Of a DNA stretch of 64,000 nt, positions 8,322 through 17,587 are shown in pieces. The notes beneath the pieces were generated by a model, which saw only the letters and a list, made by a program, of their open reading frames with translations, ran no database searches and was not told the origin of the DNA. How positions within the stretch are numbered: the stretch's first letter is position 1; every line of letters begins with the position of its first letter. Source of the DNA: Hymenobacter psoromatis (GTDB taxonomy: Bacteria > Bacteroidota > Bacteroidia > Cytophagales > Hymenobacteraceae). Location: the NCBI GenBank assembly GCA_001596155.1, contig CP014771.1:5180844-5244843 (forward strand). The letters run 5' to 3'. The position numbers were made by a program, and so were the translations under genes.

Positions 8322-9118
8322 TACGAAAATTATTTAATGGCCCAGAAGGCCCACCAGCTACCGGAAATAACCGGCGCTGACCTATGCAATGGATTGGGTT
8401 TCTGTTACTCTCTCCGGGAGAATACAGTTTGGTGCGATTACGCAGCCGACTTGCATAATTTGCGGAGGACAGGTTAACTGCCAGGCCACAGCTAGTGCAT
8501 TCTTCACGGCTGCTTAACCCGGATTGTGGAGTAGAAAGAAGGCTAAAAAAGCTATTTCAGAGAGAAAGAGCTACGTCCCTTCAGGTGCTTCGTCACGCAA
8601 CAGCAGTCCTCGTCGCCGCTTGCTACCCATGCTGCTCTCAACGACGTCCGCATTACCCGAAAGAAAGCAGGGTTTTAGCATTCGCCTCATGCTAGTTGCT
8701 TGCGCTGTAGTAGAACAGACTGTAGCAACGCGGAAGTTTCATCAAAAACACTTTTGCGTTGCCCAGCGTCATTGGGGCGATAAGCATTAGTCGCCCTCTG
8801 GCGCGGGGGTAGTAACGACAGCCACGGGGTCGCCCGATATCTGGGTAGAGTCCGGCGGTCCGGTACTCCTTGCGGCTGCGTTGGGGAAGGCACCGAATAA
8901 GGAGCCTGGTAATAGAGAGTGATAAGGAGTGGGATAGTCAGGGCAGAAGGTCATCGGCACCGGGGCTGCTGGTAATAGCCGAATACCGGAGGCCCATGCT
9001 CTTACACACGGGTACGCCTCCCAGGGCAGGGTAGAAGCCGCGTGACCGCGATTAACCTTGCGTTTCTTGTGAACCAGTAGGCATGAAAATATTTTGTACT
9101 ATTACGAGGCAACACAAC
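8322..9118. other. 797-base gene-free interval
   Basis: Between the start of the copper oxidase gene and the end of nuoN I find no convincing coding sequence; short open frames here have no recognisable motif or start context. The oxidase promoter should lie near the left end, but I cannot point to a clear element. No repeats were noticed. Confidence 0.5.
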
Positions 9119-10495
9119 TCAGAAAAAGGTCTGCGCCGCCAGCGTGAGCCCCAGCGTAACCAGCAGGCAGGCCACGACGACCGTGCGGATTTCCCAGGCG
9201 GGTGCCAGCGGCGCTGGTGGGCCGCCGGGCGCGGCGAAGTACATGGCCACGATAATCCGGCTGTACACGGCCAGCGCGATGGCGCTGTTGAGCACGGCGA
9301 TAACGGCCAGCCAGGTGTAGCCGGCCGCCATTGCCGACTCGAACAGCAGCAGCTTGCCCGTGAACCCGGCCAGGGGCGGGATGCCGACCAGCGAGAACAG
9401 GAAGACCGTCATGGCCAGGCCCGTGAAGATGCGCGTGGTGCCGAGGCGCTTAAAATCAGCCAGCGTGCGGCCGGTGTGCAGCACGATGGCAAACGCGCCC
9501 GTGTTCATGGCGGCATAGGCAGCGGCGAATACCACCAGGGCCGGCAACGCCATCGCCCCGCGCACCCCCACCAGGGGCAGCAGAAAATACCCGGCCTGCG
9601 CTACCGTGGAGTAGGCCAGCAGGCGCACCACGTTGGTTTGCAGCAGGGCCAGCACGTTACCGAAAGTCATCGACGCCACGGCCAGCAGGGCCAGCACCAG
9701 CGGCCAGTCCACCGCGGTGGCGGGCAGCGACCGGCACACCTGCGCCAGCCCGAAAAAGGCCCCAATCTTGGGCACCACCGACAGGTAGGCGGCCACCGAC
9801 ACCGGGGTCCCCTCCAGCGTGTCGGGCGTCCAGAAGTGGAAGGGAAATACCGACGCCGCGTACCCCAGGCCGGTGAGGAGGGCCACGAAGCCGAACGCCA
9901 GCAGCGGCGCGGGCAGGTTGGGCTGGCTCAGCGCTCTCAACAGGGTGCTGCCCGTGATACCCACCCAGTAGCTCAGCCCAAAAACCAGGATGGCCGTCGT
10001 GACGGTGCCGTAGATGAAGTACTTCAGCGCGCCCTCGGTGCCGGCCTCGGTTTTGGCGTAGGCCGCCAGGGCAAAGCCGCTCAGGCTGGTCATGAGCAGG
10101 CCCAGCACGAGCAGCATCACGTCGCCGCTGCCGGCCAGCACCAGCGCCCCCAGCGTGCCGAAGCAGAGCAGGCTGTAAACGGTGCCTTCGCGCGGAGTGC
10201 CGCGCAACTCCTGTCGGGCCAGCAGGCAGCACAGCACCGCAGTCGGACACAGAATCAGCACGCTCCAGTGGTTGAGCAGCCCGACCCGGAACGTGCCCGA
10301 AAACGCCGTGGCCTGCACCGCCAGCCGGCCGGCGCTCACCACCGTGGCCGCCCCCAGGCCCACGGCCACGGTGGCCAGGCCCGCCCGTCGCCAGCGCAGC
10401 ATCTCGGCTACCAGGGCCAGCATGGCCGTCAGCAGCACGATAAGCTGCGGCAGCACCAGGCGCAGGTCCTGGGCCATGCTCCCGCCGCTATTCAT
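9119..10495 (-). CDS. nuoN: NuoN-like membrane subunit (divergent)
   Basis: 458 residues, about 14 transmembrane helices, last gene of the complex I-like operon. The start ATG overlaps the nuoM stop by 8 bases; an alternative start 18 bases in (MAQDLRL) is possible. Family landmarks are present: ALKYFIYGTVTTAILVFG, FPFHFWTPDTLEGTP, PKIGAFF and LLAYSTVAQAGY. Two residues important for proton translocation in canonical NuoN look replaced: the TM5 Glu (ELMSL becomes LLMTSL) and the TM7 Lys before PFH.W (FK.S becomes YAAS). It may therefore be a weakened or altered channel. Family identity is sure; the residue losses come from hand alignment. Confidence 0.9.
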   Translation of the reverse strand: MNSGGSMAQDLRLVLPQLIVLLTAMLALVAEMLRWRRAGLATVAVGLGAATVVSAGRLAVQATAFSGTFRVGLLNHWSVLILCPTAVLCCLLARQELRGTPREGTVYSLLCFGTLGALVLAGSGDVMLLVLGLLMTSLSGFALAAYAKTEAGTEGALKYFIYGTVTTAILVFGLSYWVGITGSTLLRALSQPNLPAPLLAFGFVALLTGLGYAASVFPFHFWTPDTLEGTPVSVAAYLSVVPKIGAFFGLAQVCRSLPATAVDWPLVLALLAVASMTFGNVLALLQTNVVRLLAYSTVAQAGYFLLPLVGVRGAMALPALVVFAAAYAAMNTGAFAIVLHTGRTLADFKRLGTTRIFTGLAMTVFLFSLVGIPPLAGFTGKLLLFESAMAAGYTWLAVIAVLNSAIALAVYSRIIVAMYFAAPGGPPAPLAPAWEIRTVVVACLLVTLGLTLAAQTFF

Positions 10496-11960
10496 GGCCC
10501 AGCACCTGTTGCGTGGCGTGAATGACCCGCAGCAACGCCTCGGGGTAGAGGCCTAGCCCCACAATCAGGACGATGAGCGGAACGATGGCCCACAGCTCGC
10601 GGCCGGACAAGTCGGCCGGGGGGAGGGCGGTGGCGGGGGCCTCCCCCAGAAATACCCGCTGGATGGCGCGCAGGTAGAGGGCCGTGGTAAGCAGCAGCCC
10701 CAGCAGCAGCAGCGCCGTCATCACGGGCGCTACCTCGTAGCCTCCCAGGAAAATCTGGAACTCGGCGGGGAAGTGCGCCAAAGCCGGCAGGCCCAGCGAG
10801 GCGAAGGCCGCCAGGATAAACAGGCCGCTCAGCAGCGGGTAAACCTGCGCCAGCCCGCCGAGCTGGTCCATTTCGCGGGTGTTGGTCCGGTCCTGGATGG
10901 CCCCGATTAGCAGAAACAGGCAGCCGGTGACAATGCCGTGGCTGACCATTTGCAGCACGGCCCCGTCGAGCCCAAAGGCGCTGCCCGTGGTGGTGAGCGC
11001 CGCTGCCCCGACCCCGAACACCACGTAGCCCATGTGGTTGACGCTGGTGTAGGCCACCAGCCGCTTGATATCGGTTTGGCCCAGTGCGGCCAGCGCCCCG
11101 TAAATGGCCGAAAACAGGGCCAGGGCCATCACGTAGGGCGCAAACTGCCGGAAAGCGTCGGGGGTCATCTGCAAACTGAAGCGGATGAAGCCGTAGCCGC
11201 CCAGCTTCAGCATCACCCCCGCCAGAATGACGCTGCCCGCCGTTGGGGCCTCGGTGTGGGCCACCGGCAGCCAGGTGTGAAAGGGAAACAGGGGCGTTTT
11301 AATGGCGAAGGCCAGGAAAAAGGCCCAAAAGGTGAGCGCCGCCGCCGTGCCGGTCAGGGGCGGGTGGGCCAGCAGCATCCGCATATCGAAGGTGTGCGGA
11401 GCGGCATTGAGGTAGAGGGCCAGAAAAGCCAGCAGCAGGAATAGGCTGCCCACCAGGGTGTAGATGAAAAAGATGAGAGCGGCCTTTTTGCGGTTCTCGT
11501 GGCCCCAGCCGGCAATGATGAAGTACATGCCCACCAGCGTCAGCTCGAAAAAGACGTAGAACAGCAGCAGGTCCAGCGCCAGGAAAGCTCCCAGGCAGGC
11601 CGTTTCCAGCAGCAGCAGCAGGGCCACGAAGCTGCTGGGCTGTTCCGAAACCTTCGCCGAGTAAATCATGGCCACCAGAAACAGCACCGCCGTGAGCAGC
11701 ACCAGCGGCAGGCTAATGCCATCGACGCCCACGCAGTAGGCGGCCCCCAGCGACGGAATCCAGCGCAGCTCCTCCACCTGGGCGAAGCCGCCAGGCACGC
11801 CGCGCACCCAGATGAGCGCGGTGGCCACCACCGTAAGGGCCGTGGTGCCGATGCCCAGCGCAAAAGCCAGTGCCCGGCGCTGGGTGCGAAGCAGCAGCAG
11901 CACCAGCGCCCCCAGCAGGGGCAGAAAAATACTGATGGAGAGTAGCGGAATATGCTGCAT
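10488..11960 (-). CDS. nuoM: NuoM-like proton-channel subunit
   Basis: 490 residues with about 14 transmembrane helices. It keeps the TM5 glutamate (FFELTLVGMYFIIAGWG), the TM7 lysine motif (FAIKTPLFPFHTWLP.AHTEAPT) and LVAYTSVNHMGYVVFG. These are the residues used for proton translocation in complex I and Mrp antiporters, so this channel looks functional. It overlaps nuoN by 8 bases and starts 9 bases after the nuoL stop, implying one transcript with coupled translation. Confidence 0.94.
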   Translation of the reverse strand: MQHIPLLSISIFLPLLGALVLLLLRTQRRALAFALGIGTTALTVVATALIWVRGVPGGFAQVEELRWIPSLGAAYCVGVDGISLPLVLLTAVLFLVAMIYSAKVSEQPSSFVALLLLLETACLGAFLALDLLLFYVFFELTLVGMYFIIAGWGHENRKKAALIFFIYTLVGSLFLLLAFLALYLNAAPHTFDMRMLLAHPPLTGTAAALTFWAFFLAFAIKTPLFPFHTWLPVAHTEAPTAGSVILAGVMLKLGGYGFIRFSLQMTPDAFRQFAPYVMALALFSAIYGALAALGQTDIKRLVAYTSVNHMGYVVFGVGAAALTTTGSAFGLDGAVLQMVSHGIVTGCLFLLIGAIQDRTNTREMDQLGGLAQVYPLLSGLFILAAFASLGLPALAHFPAEFQIFLGGYEVAPVMTALLLLGLLLTTALYLRAIQRVFLGEAPATALPPADLSGRELWAIVPLIVLIVGLGLYPEALLRVIHATQQVLGHE

Positions 11961-11969
11961 AAGTGCGAG

Positions 11970-13853
11970 TTAGAGAAGCGTAAAAAACAAAACGGCCCCC
12001 AGAACCAGCAGCCCGGCCACCGTCCACAGCAGCTCCTGGTGAATCAGCCCGGACTGGGTTCGCCGGCTAAGCTGCCCGGCTTTTTTTACCGCGGTGCCTA
12101 CCTCGTCAATGGCCCCCGCGATGCCGGTCTCCGCCGACTGGCGAATGCCGTCCGCCAGTGTCAGGGTGCGGTGGCCCGCCGCCTGGGCGGCACTACTTAG
12201 GCCGGCATCGGCGGCGGCACCGACGGTGGCCAGGCTCAGCGCGGCCTGGCCTACCCCCAGCACGAGCTGGTGCAGGCTCAGGTCGAAGTCCCGGCACCAG
12301 GCCGCCAGGGCCAGCACCGGCCGCCCCACCACGGCCTCGAAGCCGCCGGCCAGGGGGTAGTTCTGCTGCGCGAACCGGAGCACGGGCTGCCGGAAATCAG
12401 CGGCGCGGAACAGGAAGAAGCCGACTCCCAGGCCCCCGACCGCCGCCGCCAGCCCGCTGAATTGGGCCGTCGCATTTTCCGGCAGTGTCAGCCCCACGAA
12501 GCGGAGCGCCGGGGCCAGCAGGCCCCCGCCCACTACCACGCCGCCCACCAGCAGCGCCAGCCCCGCCCGCATAAACCAGATGCCGCGGACGGCGGCGGTC
12601 GGCGGGCGCTCGGGACCAGTCCAGAGCAGCCGGAGGGAGCGCCCCATGTAGAGGGCCGTGAGCGCCGCCCCCAGCACCGCCACGCCGAAGTACGGCCCCG
12701 GATGGCCGGACTGGTAGCCGGCCGTCAGCACCGCGTCCTTTGACCAGTAGCCCACCAGCGGCGGCACCCCGGCCAGCGCCAGGCCGGCCAGCGCCCAGCC
12801 GCCAAACGCCCAGGGTGCCCACCGGCCGCTGCCGCTGATGCGGGGGAAGGCCGTGTCGTCGTTTTGGTGCTGAAAGATGCCCGCACTCAGAAACAGGCTG
12901 CTTTTCATGAAGGCGTGCGCCAGCAGGTGCGCCACGGCCGCCGCCGGCGAACCGGCGGCCAGGGCCAGCAGCATAAACCCCAGCTGGCTGGACGTGGAGG
13001 CGGCCAGCAGCTGCTTGATGTCGTTGCTGACCAGGGCCGTCAGGCCGGTCAGCACGATGGTCAGCCCCCCCACGGCCCCCACGAACGGCAGGCTGGCCGG
13101 GGGCAGCAGCGGGTAGGCCCGGAGCAGGAGCACCACCCCGGCGGCCACCATCGTGGCCGAGTGCAGCAGCGCCGACACCGGCGTCGGCCCCGCCATCGCC
13201 CCCGACAGCCAGCTCTGGAACGGCACCTGCGCCGACTTGCCCATCACGGCCAGCAGCAGCGCCAGCGCCCCCACCAGCGAGAGCAGCTGGCCCGGCTGCG
13301 GCTCAATGAGGTTGGTGCCGGTTTGCAAAATGATGAGCACCACGCCCAGATAGAGGCCCAGGTCGGTGCCGCGGGTGAGCAGAAAGGCTTTAAAGGCCCC
13401 CTGCCGGGCTTTTTCTTCCCAGTGCCAGGTCGCAATCAGCAGGTAGGACGCCAGCCCCATCAGCTCCCAGCCGGTGATAAACAGCAGCCAGTCGGCAGCC
13501 AGCACCAGCAGCTGCATCGCGGCAATGAAGAGCATCATGCTGCTCCAAAACCACACCTTACCCCGCTCGCGGGCCATGTAGCCGCGGGCGTAGGTCAGAA
13601 TCAGCAGCGCCACGACGGCCACCACCAGGGCCAGCACCGCCGTAAAAGGCGTGGCTTCCAGCCGAAACGGCAGGCCAGGCAGACCCGGCAGCGTGAGCCC
13701 GGCCGCCGTGTGCTGCCGCACCTGGTAGAGCAGGCCGCCCGCGCCGGCCAGCGAAGCCAGCCCGCCGGCCAGCCCCAGCGCCGCCGGAAACCGGCGCAGC
13801 GCCACCATCAGCAGGCCCGCCAGCAGGGGCGCAAGGAGAATCAGCGCTATCAT
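11970..13853 (-). CDS. nuoL: NuoL-like proton-channel subunit with lateral-helix tail
   Basis: 627 residues. The TM5 Glu (GWELMGLASYLLI), the TM7 Lys (GKSAQVPFQSWL) and the GPTPVSALLHSATMV and NDIKQLLAASTSSQLG signatures are intact. The C-terminus has an amphipathic Ala-rich stretch of about 110 residues ending in a hydrophobic helix, matching the lateral HL helix and last TM of NuoL. That helix normally runs along M and N toward J, so the subunit probably assembles in the usual order. Its start overlaps the nuoK stop by 4 bases (ATGA). Confidence 0.94.
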   Translation of the reverse strand: MIALILLAPLLAGLLMVALRRFPAALGLAGGLASLAGAGGLLYQVRQHTAAGLTLPGLPGLPFRLEATPFTAVLALVVAVVALLILTYARGYMARERGKVWFWSSMMLFIAAMQLLVLAADWLLFITGWELMGLASYLLIATWHWEEKARQGAFKAFLLTRGTDLGLYLGVVLIILQTGTNLIEPQPGQLLSLVGALALLLAVMGKSAQVPFQSWLSGAMAGPTPVSALLHSATMVAAGVVLLLRAYPLLPPASLPFVGAVGGLTIVLTGLTALVSNDIKQLLAASTSSQLGFMLLALAAGSPAAAVAHLLAHAFMKSSLFLSAGIFQHQNDDTAFPRISGSGRWAPWAFGGWALAGLALAGVPPLVGYWSKDAVLTAGYQSGHPGPYFGVAVLGAALTALYMGRSLRLLWTGPERPPTAAVRGIWFMRAGLALLVGGVVVGGGLLAPALRFVGLTLPENATAQFSGLAAAVGGLGVGFFLFRAADFRQPVLRFAQQNYPLAGGFEAVVGRPVLALAAWCRDFDLSLHQLVLGVGQAALSLATVGAAADAGLSSAAQAAGHRTLTLADGIRQSAETGIAGAIDEVGTAVKKAGQLSRRTQSGLIHQELLWTVAGLLVLGAVLFFTLL

Positions 13854-14164
13854 ACGCCTTCCTCCTTTAAGTCAGCTGCCTCTTCTACCTCCACCGAGCC
13901 CCGGCTGCGGAAGCGCTGGGTCGCCAGGGCAAAGCCCACCGCCGCTTCCAGCGCCATCACGGTCATCACCACCAGCACGAACATTTGCAGGGCGTAGGTG
14001 TGGGGGTGCAGCAGCCGCCAGAACGCCACCAGGTTCAGCATGGCCGCAGCCAGCATCAGCTCCACGCCCATCATAATCATGACCAGGTTCGTCTGGCTGA
14101 TAACGCCATACAGGCCCAGGGCAAACAACACGGCGGCGATACTCAGGCAAATCAGGAGAGCCAT
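13850..14164 (-). CDS. nuoK: NuoK-like membrane subunit
   Basis: 104 residues, three transmembrane helices, usual NuoK length. It carries GVISQTNLVMIMMGVELMLAAAMLNLVAF, in which the TM2 glutamate of the conserved MG.ELML.A.N motif is kept, and VLVVMTVMALEAAVGFAL with the TM3 glutamate. Both glutamates form part of the central hydrophilic axis in complex I. It starts 2 bases after the nuoJ stop and overlaps nuoL by 4 bases. The C-terminus is acidic (EVEEAADLKEEG). Confidence 0.93.
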   Translation of the reverse strand: MALLICLSIAAVLFALGLYGVISQTNLVMIMMGVELMLAAAMLNLVAFWRLLHPHTYALQMFVLVVMTVMALEAAVGFALATQRFRSRGSVEVEEAADLKEEGV

Positions 14165-14166
14165 AC

Positions 14167-14682
14167 TCAGTCGGGTTGCGGGGGATAAACGAGGGCGGTA
14201 GCCGCGGCGGCTATCATGGCCACCAGGATGGTGGTGCCGGCGGTTTCAAAAATCATCATGGAGCGGGTCATCAGTTCGATGCCCAAATCGTGGTTCTGCT
14301 GGGTGGCGGTGGGCACCCGCGCGAGCGGCGCGGGCCAGTTGGTGCTTAGCAGCAGGGCCAGCACCAGGGCGGCCACCGCCGCGCTGAGGGCCGTGGCGGG
14401 CTTCTGCTGGTGGGTCATGTTCATGTTGCCCAGCCCGCCGGGGTCCATCATGAACATCATCATGAAGAAGGCCATGATGCTCATCTCGGCCGCCATCATC
14501 ATGATTTGCAGCACGCCCAGAAACTCGGCCTGCAACACCAGAAACATGGCCCCCAGCGCTACCATGCAGGCCAGCAGCGACATGGCCGAGCGCACCATCG
14601 AGTGGGTGCGGAACACCCGCCAGCCAAACCAGACGGCGGCCAGGCCAAACCCGGCCAGAAAAAACAGTTGCAACGGGTTCAT
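14167..14682 (-). CDS. nuoJ: NuoJ-like membrane subunit
   Basis: 171 residues from the ATG at 14682, which overlaps the nuoH stop as ATGA. Five transmembrane helices. SMVRSAMSLLACMVALGAMF and LQAEFLGVLQIMMMAAEMSIMAFF match the NuoJ TM2-TM3 pattern (LhAeFla.iQiivYaGAimvLflF), but the YaGAi.vL part reads MMAAEMSIM, so the pi-bulge region is altered. TM3 and the loop after it are unusually methionine-rich (FFMMMFMMDPGGLGNMNM), which fits the Met-rich theme of this operon. Confidence 0.88.
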   Translation of the reverse strand: MNPLQLFFLAGFGLAAVWFGWRVFRTHSMVRSAMSLLACMVALGAMFLVLQAEFLGVLQIMMMAAEMSIMAFFMMMFMMDPGGLGNMNMTHQQKPATALSAAVAALVLALLLSTNWPAPLARVPTATQQNHDLGIELMTRSMMIFETAGTTILVAMIAAAATALVYPPQPD

Positions 14683-15590
14683 AGCAGTAGTAGAATTCCG
14701 ACCCACAGAATATTTAAAAGCGCGGCCGGCGTGGCGTACTTCCAGCTCCACTCCAGCATAAGGTCGTACCGAACCCTCGAAACGTAGCGGCCGACCCCGA
14801 AAAAGGAGGCCGCGACCAGCAGCGTTTTCAGGAGCGTCCAGACCACGCCCGGCAGCCCGGAACCCTGCCAGCCGCCCAGGTAAAAGACGGTAATGGTAAC
14901 GGCCAGGCTCATCACCAGGCTCAGGCGCCCCAGCCGGAGCACCAGCCGCCGGGCCCCCGTGAAGTCGGCCCAGGCCCCGCCAGCCAGCTCGCCGGCGGCC
15001 ACGGGCAGGTCGAAGGGGGGTAGGAAGGCCAGGGCCAGCGCCGCCAGGTAGAACAGGCCGAAGCCGACCGGCTGGTAGATGATGTTCCACAAGCCGCGCT
15101 GGGAAAGCACAATCTGCACCGGCACCATCGACTCGGCCCGCATCACGGTGGCCGTCAGTGCCATCACCATCGGCATGGAGTAGGCCAGCAGCTGCCCCAG
15201 AAAGCGCCAGCCCCCTATCATGGCGTATGCGCCGTTGCTCGACCAGCCGCCCAGCACCAACGCCACCATCACGTAGGCAAACGCGGCGTTGACGAACAAA
15301 GCCCCCGTGGCCAGGCTTAGCAGCGGCGCGCTGGCCGACCAGGGCAGCACTGCGGCCGCCAGCGTGCCGGCGGCCAGCAGCAGCACGGGCGCGGTTTCGT
15401 AGAACACGGCATCCCGCTGGCGGGGCTTGATTTCCTCGCGCGCCAGCAGCTTCAGCGCCAGCCGCACCGGCCTAGTCCAGGCCAGTCGCCCGGCCACCGA
15501 CCAGTATTCGAGCACGGCCAGCGCGTACACGCCGCCCGCGAAAAGCAGCACGACCAGCAGCGTAGTAGCAAGAGTAGCGCTATTCTCCAT
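14679..15590 (-). CDS. nuoH: NuoH-like membrane subunit with altered quinone-site loops
   Basis: 303 residues, about eight transmembrane helices. Landmarks: LKLLAREEIKP.QRD (canonical LKLL.KE...P..AD), GGWSSNGAYAMIGGWR (canonical GWSSN.KY...G..R) and PPFDLPVAAGELAGG (canonical PFDLPEAE.ELVAG). Differences: the ERK.L...Q.R.GPN..G cytoplasmic loop that lines the quinone site is replaced by a short EYWSVAGRLAWTRP; SYE.P becomes AYSMP; and two of the PFDLPEAE.E acidic residues are gone. It overlaps the upstream fusion gene by 11 bases. Identity as NuoH is clear; quinone binding is doubtful. Confidence 0.9.
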   Translation of the reverse strand: MENSATLATTLLVVLLFAGGVYALAVLEYWSVAGRLAWTRPVRLALKLLAREEIKPRQRDAVFYETAPVLLLAAGTLAAAVLPWSASAPLLSLATGALFVNAAFAYVMVALVLGGWSSNGAYAMIGGWRFLGQLLAYSMPMVMALTATVMRAESMVPVQIVLSQRGLWNIIYQPVGFGLFYLAALALAFLPPFDLPVAAGELAGGAWADFTGARRLVLRLGRLSLVMSLAVTITVFYLGGWQGSGLPGVVWTLLKTLLVAASFFGVGRYVSRVRYDLMLEWSWKYATPAALLNILWVGILLLL

Positions 15591-17586
15591 CGGCGGCTGT
15601 ATAGTGGGTCAGTTCCCAGGGCGAGATGTCCAGGGAGGCAATGGTTTTCAGCGCGTCGCCCAGCTCCAGTTCCCGCACGCCGGCCCGCACCAGGGCCGCG
15701 TGCGGCACGGAGGGCGGGTGCAGCACCGCGCTCACTACCTGGCCCGCCTGCACCTGAATAGTCAGCGTGGCCGTGCCGCGGGGCGTTTCCACGGCGGCGC
15801 TGCCCTGTCCGGTGCCGGCCAGGTCGGTTAGCAGCGGGGCCGCCGCCGCCGGGCCGGCGTGGTTGGCCTGAATGGCGCGGAGCAGCTGCTGGCTCTGGGT
15901 CAGCTCGTCGAGGCGGACGAGCAGCCGCCCCCAGGCATTATTCTCATCAATTACCAGCGGCGCAAAGCCCAGCGGCTGGTAGGCGGGGTCGGTCAGGCGG
16001 GCATCGTGGGCCAAGCCCGCGGCCCTGGCTACCGGCCCCCGGCAGTGGTGCAGGAGCAGTTCGGGCAGCTCCCCGACCGGGCTCAGGCTGCGCCGCAGCA
16101 GCGGCAGCTGCTTGACCCGCCGCACAAATTTCGGTAGCTCATCCGGCGTGGCGGTTCTCCGCACCATGCGGCCGTGCAGCCGCGCCGCCGCCTGTTGCAG
16201 CCAGTGGTTGCCAATCGTCAGACCGAAGCCCGCCAGCCAGTTGAGGTGACTGGCGAGGCGGGTCTGTTCCAGCTGGCTGACCTGCCAGCGTTGCGCCGCC
16301 GCCGGGGCCGGCTGCCCCAGGGCCTGGCTGAGGGCGCGGTGCGCCAGCACGCGGTAGGCCGCCGGGGCCAGCTGGTCGTGGCCCGCCAGCCACTCGGCGA
16401 ACTGCGCCGCCAGCACGGGCAACAACGGGTAGTCAAGAGCAGCCGTTCCGGGCACCAGCTGGGCCTTCGTCACCGTGTCGCCGTCCAGGTGCAGGCGCAG
16501 CTGCAAGCCACCAGGCAGGCCGGGAAAGAAGGGGCCGAACGCAACTTCCGTCGCTTCCATCGGCAAACCGTCGGCACTGCGGGGCAGGTCCTTGGTCATG
16601 GCTACCATTGACATGAAGCCCATATCCATACCGGCCATATCTCCACCGGGCATATCCATACCGGCCATGTCCATGCCAGGCATGTCCATACCGGCCATGT
16701 CGCCCTGCTTCGTAGCCATCTTACCGCTCATGTCGGCCATGTCCATATCGTGCGCTCCCATGTCATGCGCACCCATATCCATTTTTGGCTGATGGTCAGT
16801 CATATTCATATCGCCCGCCGCCGTATCTCCTGCTTTTTTACTTTTCCCCTCACCGCTCATATCCATGCCGGCCATGTGGTGGTGGCCGCTTGGTGGCGGC
16901 TGGTGCCCTGCCGGGTGAGACTGGTCGGCGGCCGGTGGGGCCGGCGTGGGGCTGGACTGGTCGGGGGCATGGTGCGCGTGTTGACCGACTCCCGCTGCCG
17001 GGGGCTCCTGCGCGGCCCCCGGGGCCGGCATGGCATGGTGCCCATGCACACCGAGTTCGGGCGGGGCCGGTTCGGCTGGCTTTGATTCCGTAGTAGGCGA
17101 AGAGTGGTGATGGGCGTGGTCGTCCGCCGGGGGCTTCTGCTCTTCGGCCTGCCGGATGAACGCTGGCTCGTAGGGGCGGGCATCGGGACTCCAGCCGTGC
17201 GCCGCTAGCTGCTGGCGGCCGGCCGGGCCAAGCTCCAGCAACCCGGCCTGGTGCAGCGGAATCACCACGTCGGGGGCGGGTAGCGGCGGGGCGGCCTCCA
17301 GGCCGGCGAACACCAGCAGGCGGGGCCGGGGCATCTGGGCGAAGAGTACGGCAGCTTGCTCGGCGAGCCTGGGCGGCAGCGGCCCGGTCACCAGCAGCAC
17401 GTCGGCACCGTTGGGGGTAGCGGCCGTTTCCAGGCCGGCCGCGCCCAGGTCCAGGCCCAGGGCGCGCGCCACGTCCGGCCCCGGCACCACCAGCACCCGC
17501 AGTACCAACGCGCCAGCGCCCAGCAGCCACTTCTTCAGCGGACTCAACAGGCCCAGCCGGGCACCAGACAGGAGCGCATCTGCCAT
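15580..17586 (-). CDS. Cysteine-less NuoB-NuoD-like fusion with His/Met-rich insert
   Basis: 668 residues. Residues 1-140 resemble NuoB: NGADVLLVTGPLPPRLAEQ and FAQMPRPRLLVFAGLEA correspond to .aDvliV.G.lt.kmap....QMPePr.vi.mGsCA. No cysteine that would ligate cluster N2 is present (CC, GSC and PGCPP are all missing). Residues 155-330 are low-complexity and rich in His and Met (GHHHMAGMDMSGEGKSKK; MAGMDMPGMDMAGMDMPGG). Residues 335-668 resemble NuoD: LPMEATEVAFGPFFPGLPGG (canonical GPhHPs.HG, so the quinone-site His is lost), then SHLNWLAGFGLTIGN. NuoC is not recognisable. It lies between nuoA and nuoH where B, C and D belong. No Fe-S or quinone chemistry is expected; metal binding by the insert is inferred. 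Confidence 0.8.
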   Translation of the reverse strand: MADALLSGARLGLLSPLKKWLLGAGALVLRVLVVPGPDVARALGLDLGAAGLETAATPNGADVLLVTGPLPPRLAEQAAVLFAQMPRPRLLVFAGLEAAPPLPAPDVVIPLHQAGLLELGPAGRQQLAAHGWSPDARPYEPAFIRQAEEQKPPADDHAHHHSSPTTESKPAEPAPPELGVHGHHAMPAPGAAQEPPAAGVGQHAHHAPDQSSPTPAPPAADQSHPAGHQPPPSGHHHMAGMDMSGEGKSKKAGDTAAGDMNMTDHQPKMDMGAHDMGAHDMDMADMSGKMATKQGDMAGMDMPGMDMAGMDMPGGDMAGMDMGFMSMVAMTKDLPRSADGLPMEATEVAFGPFFPGLPGGLQLRLHLDGDTVTKAQLVPGTAALDYPLLPVLAAQFAEWLAGHDQLAPAAYRVLAHRALSQALGQPAPAAAQRWQVSQLEQTRLASHLNWLAGFGLTIGNHWLQQAAARLHGRMVRRTATPDELPKFVRRVKQLPLLRRSLSPVGELPELLLHHCRGPVARAAGLAHDARLTDPAYQPLGFAPLVIDENNAWGRLLVRLDELTQSQQLLRAIQANHAGPAAAAPLLTDLAGTGQGSAAVETPRGTATLTIQVQAGQVVSAVLHPPSVPHAALVRAGVRELELGDALKTIASLDISPWELTHYTAADGE
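16597..17124 (-). repeat. His/Met-rich low-complexity insert in the NuoBD-like fusion
   Basis: About 175 codons between the NuoB-like and NuoD-like parts. The first half is Pro/His-rich (HAHHH, GVHGHHAM, GQHAHHAP, GHHHMAGMDM); the second is built from MDM, DMAGMDM and GAHDM units. The unit MAGMDMSG occurs also in the copper oxidase linker at 6818-7184. Confidence 0.85.
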
Positions 17587-17587
17587 A

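Noticed and set aside
8339..8790. Short frames between the oxidase and nuoN
   Set aside because: No motif, no ribosome-site context and composition unlike the neighbouring genes.
9083..13997. Long plus-strand open frames across the complex I-like operon
   Set aside because: GC-rich antisense shadows of nuo genes; low-complexity Gln/His/Arg/Gly composition, no motifs.
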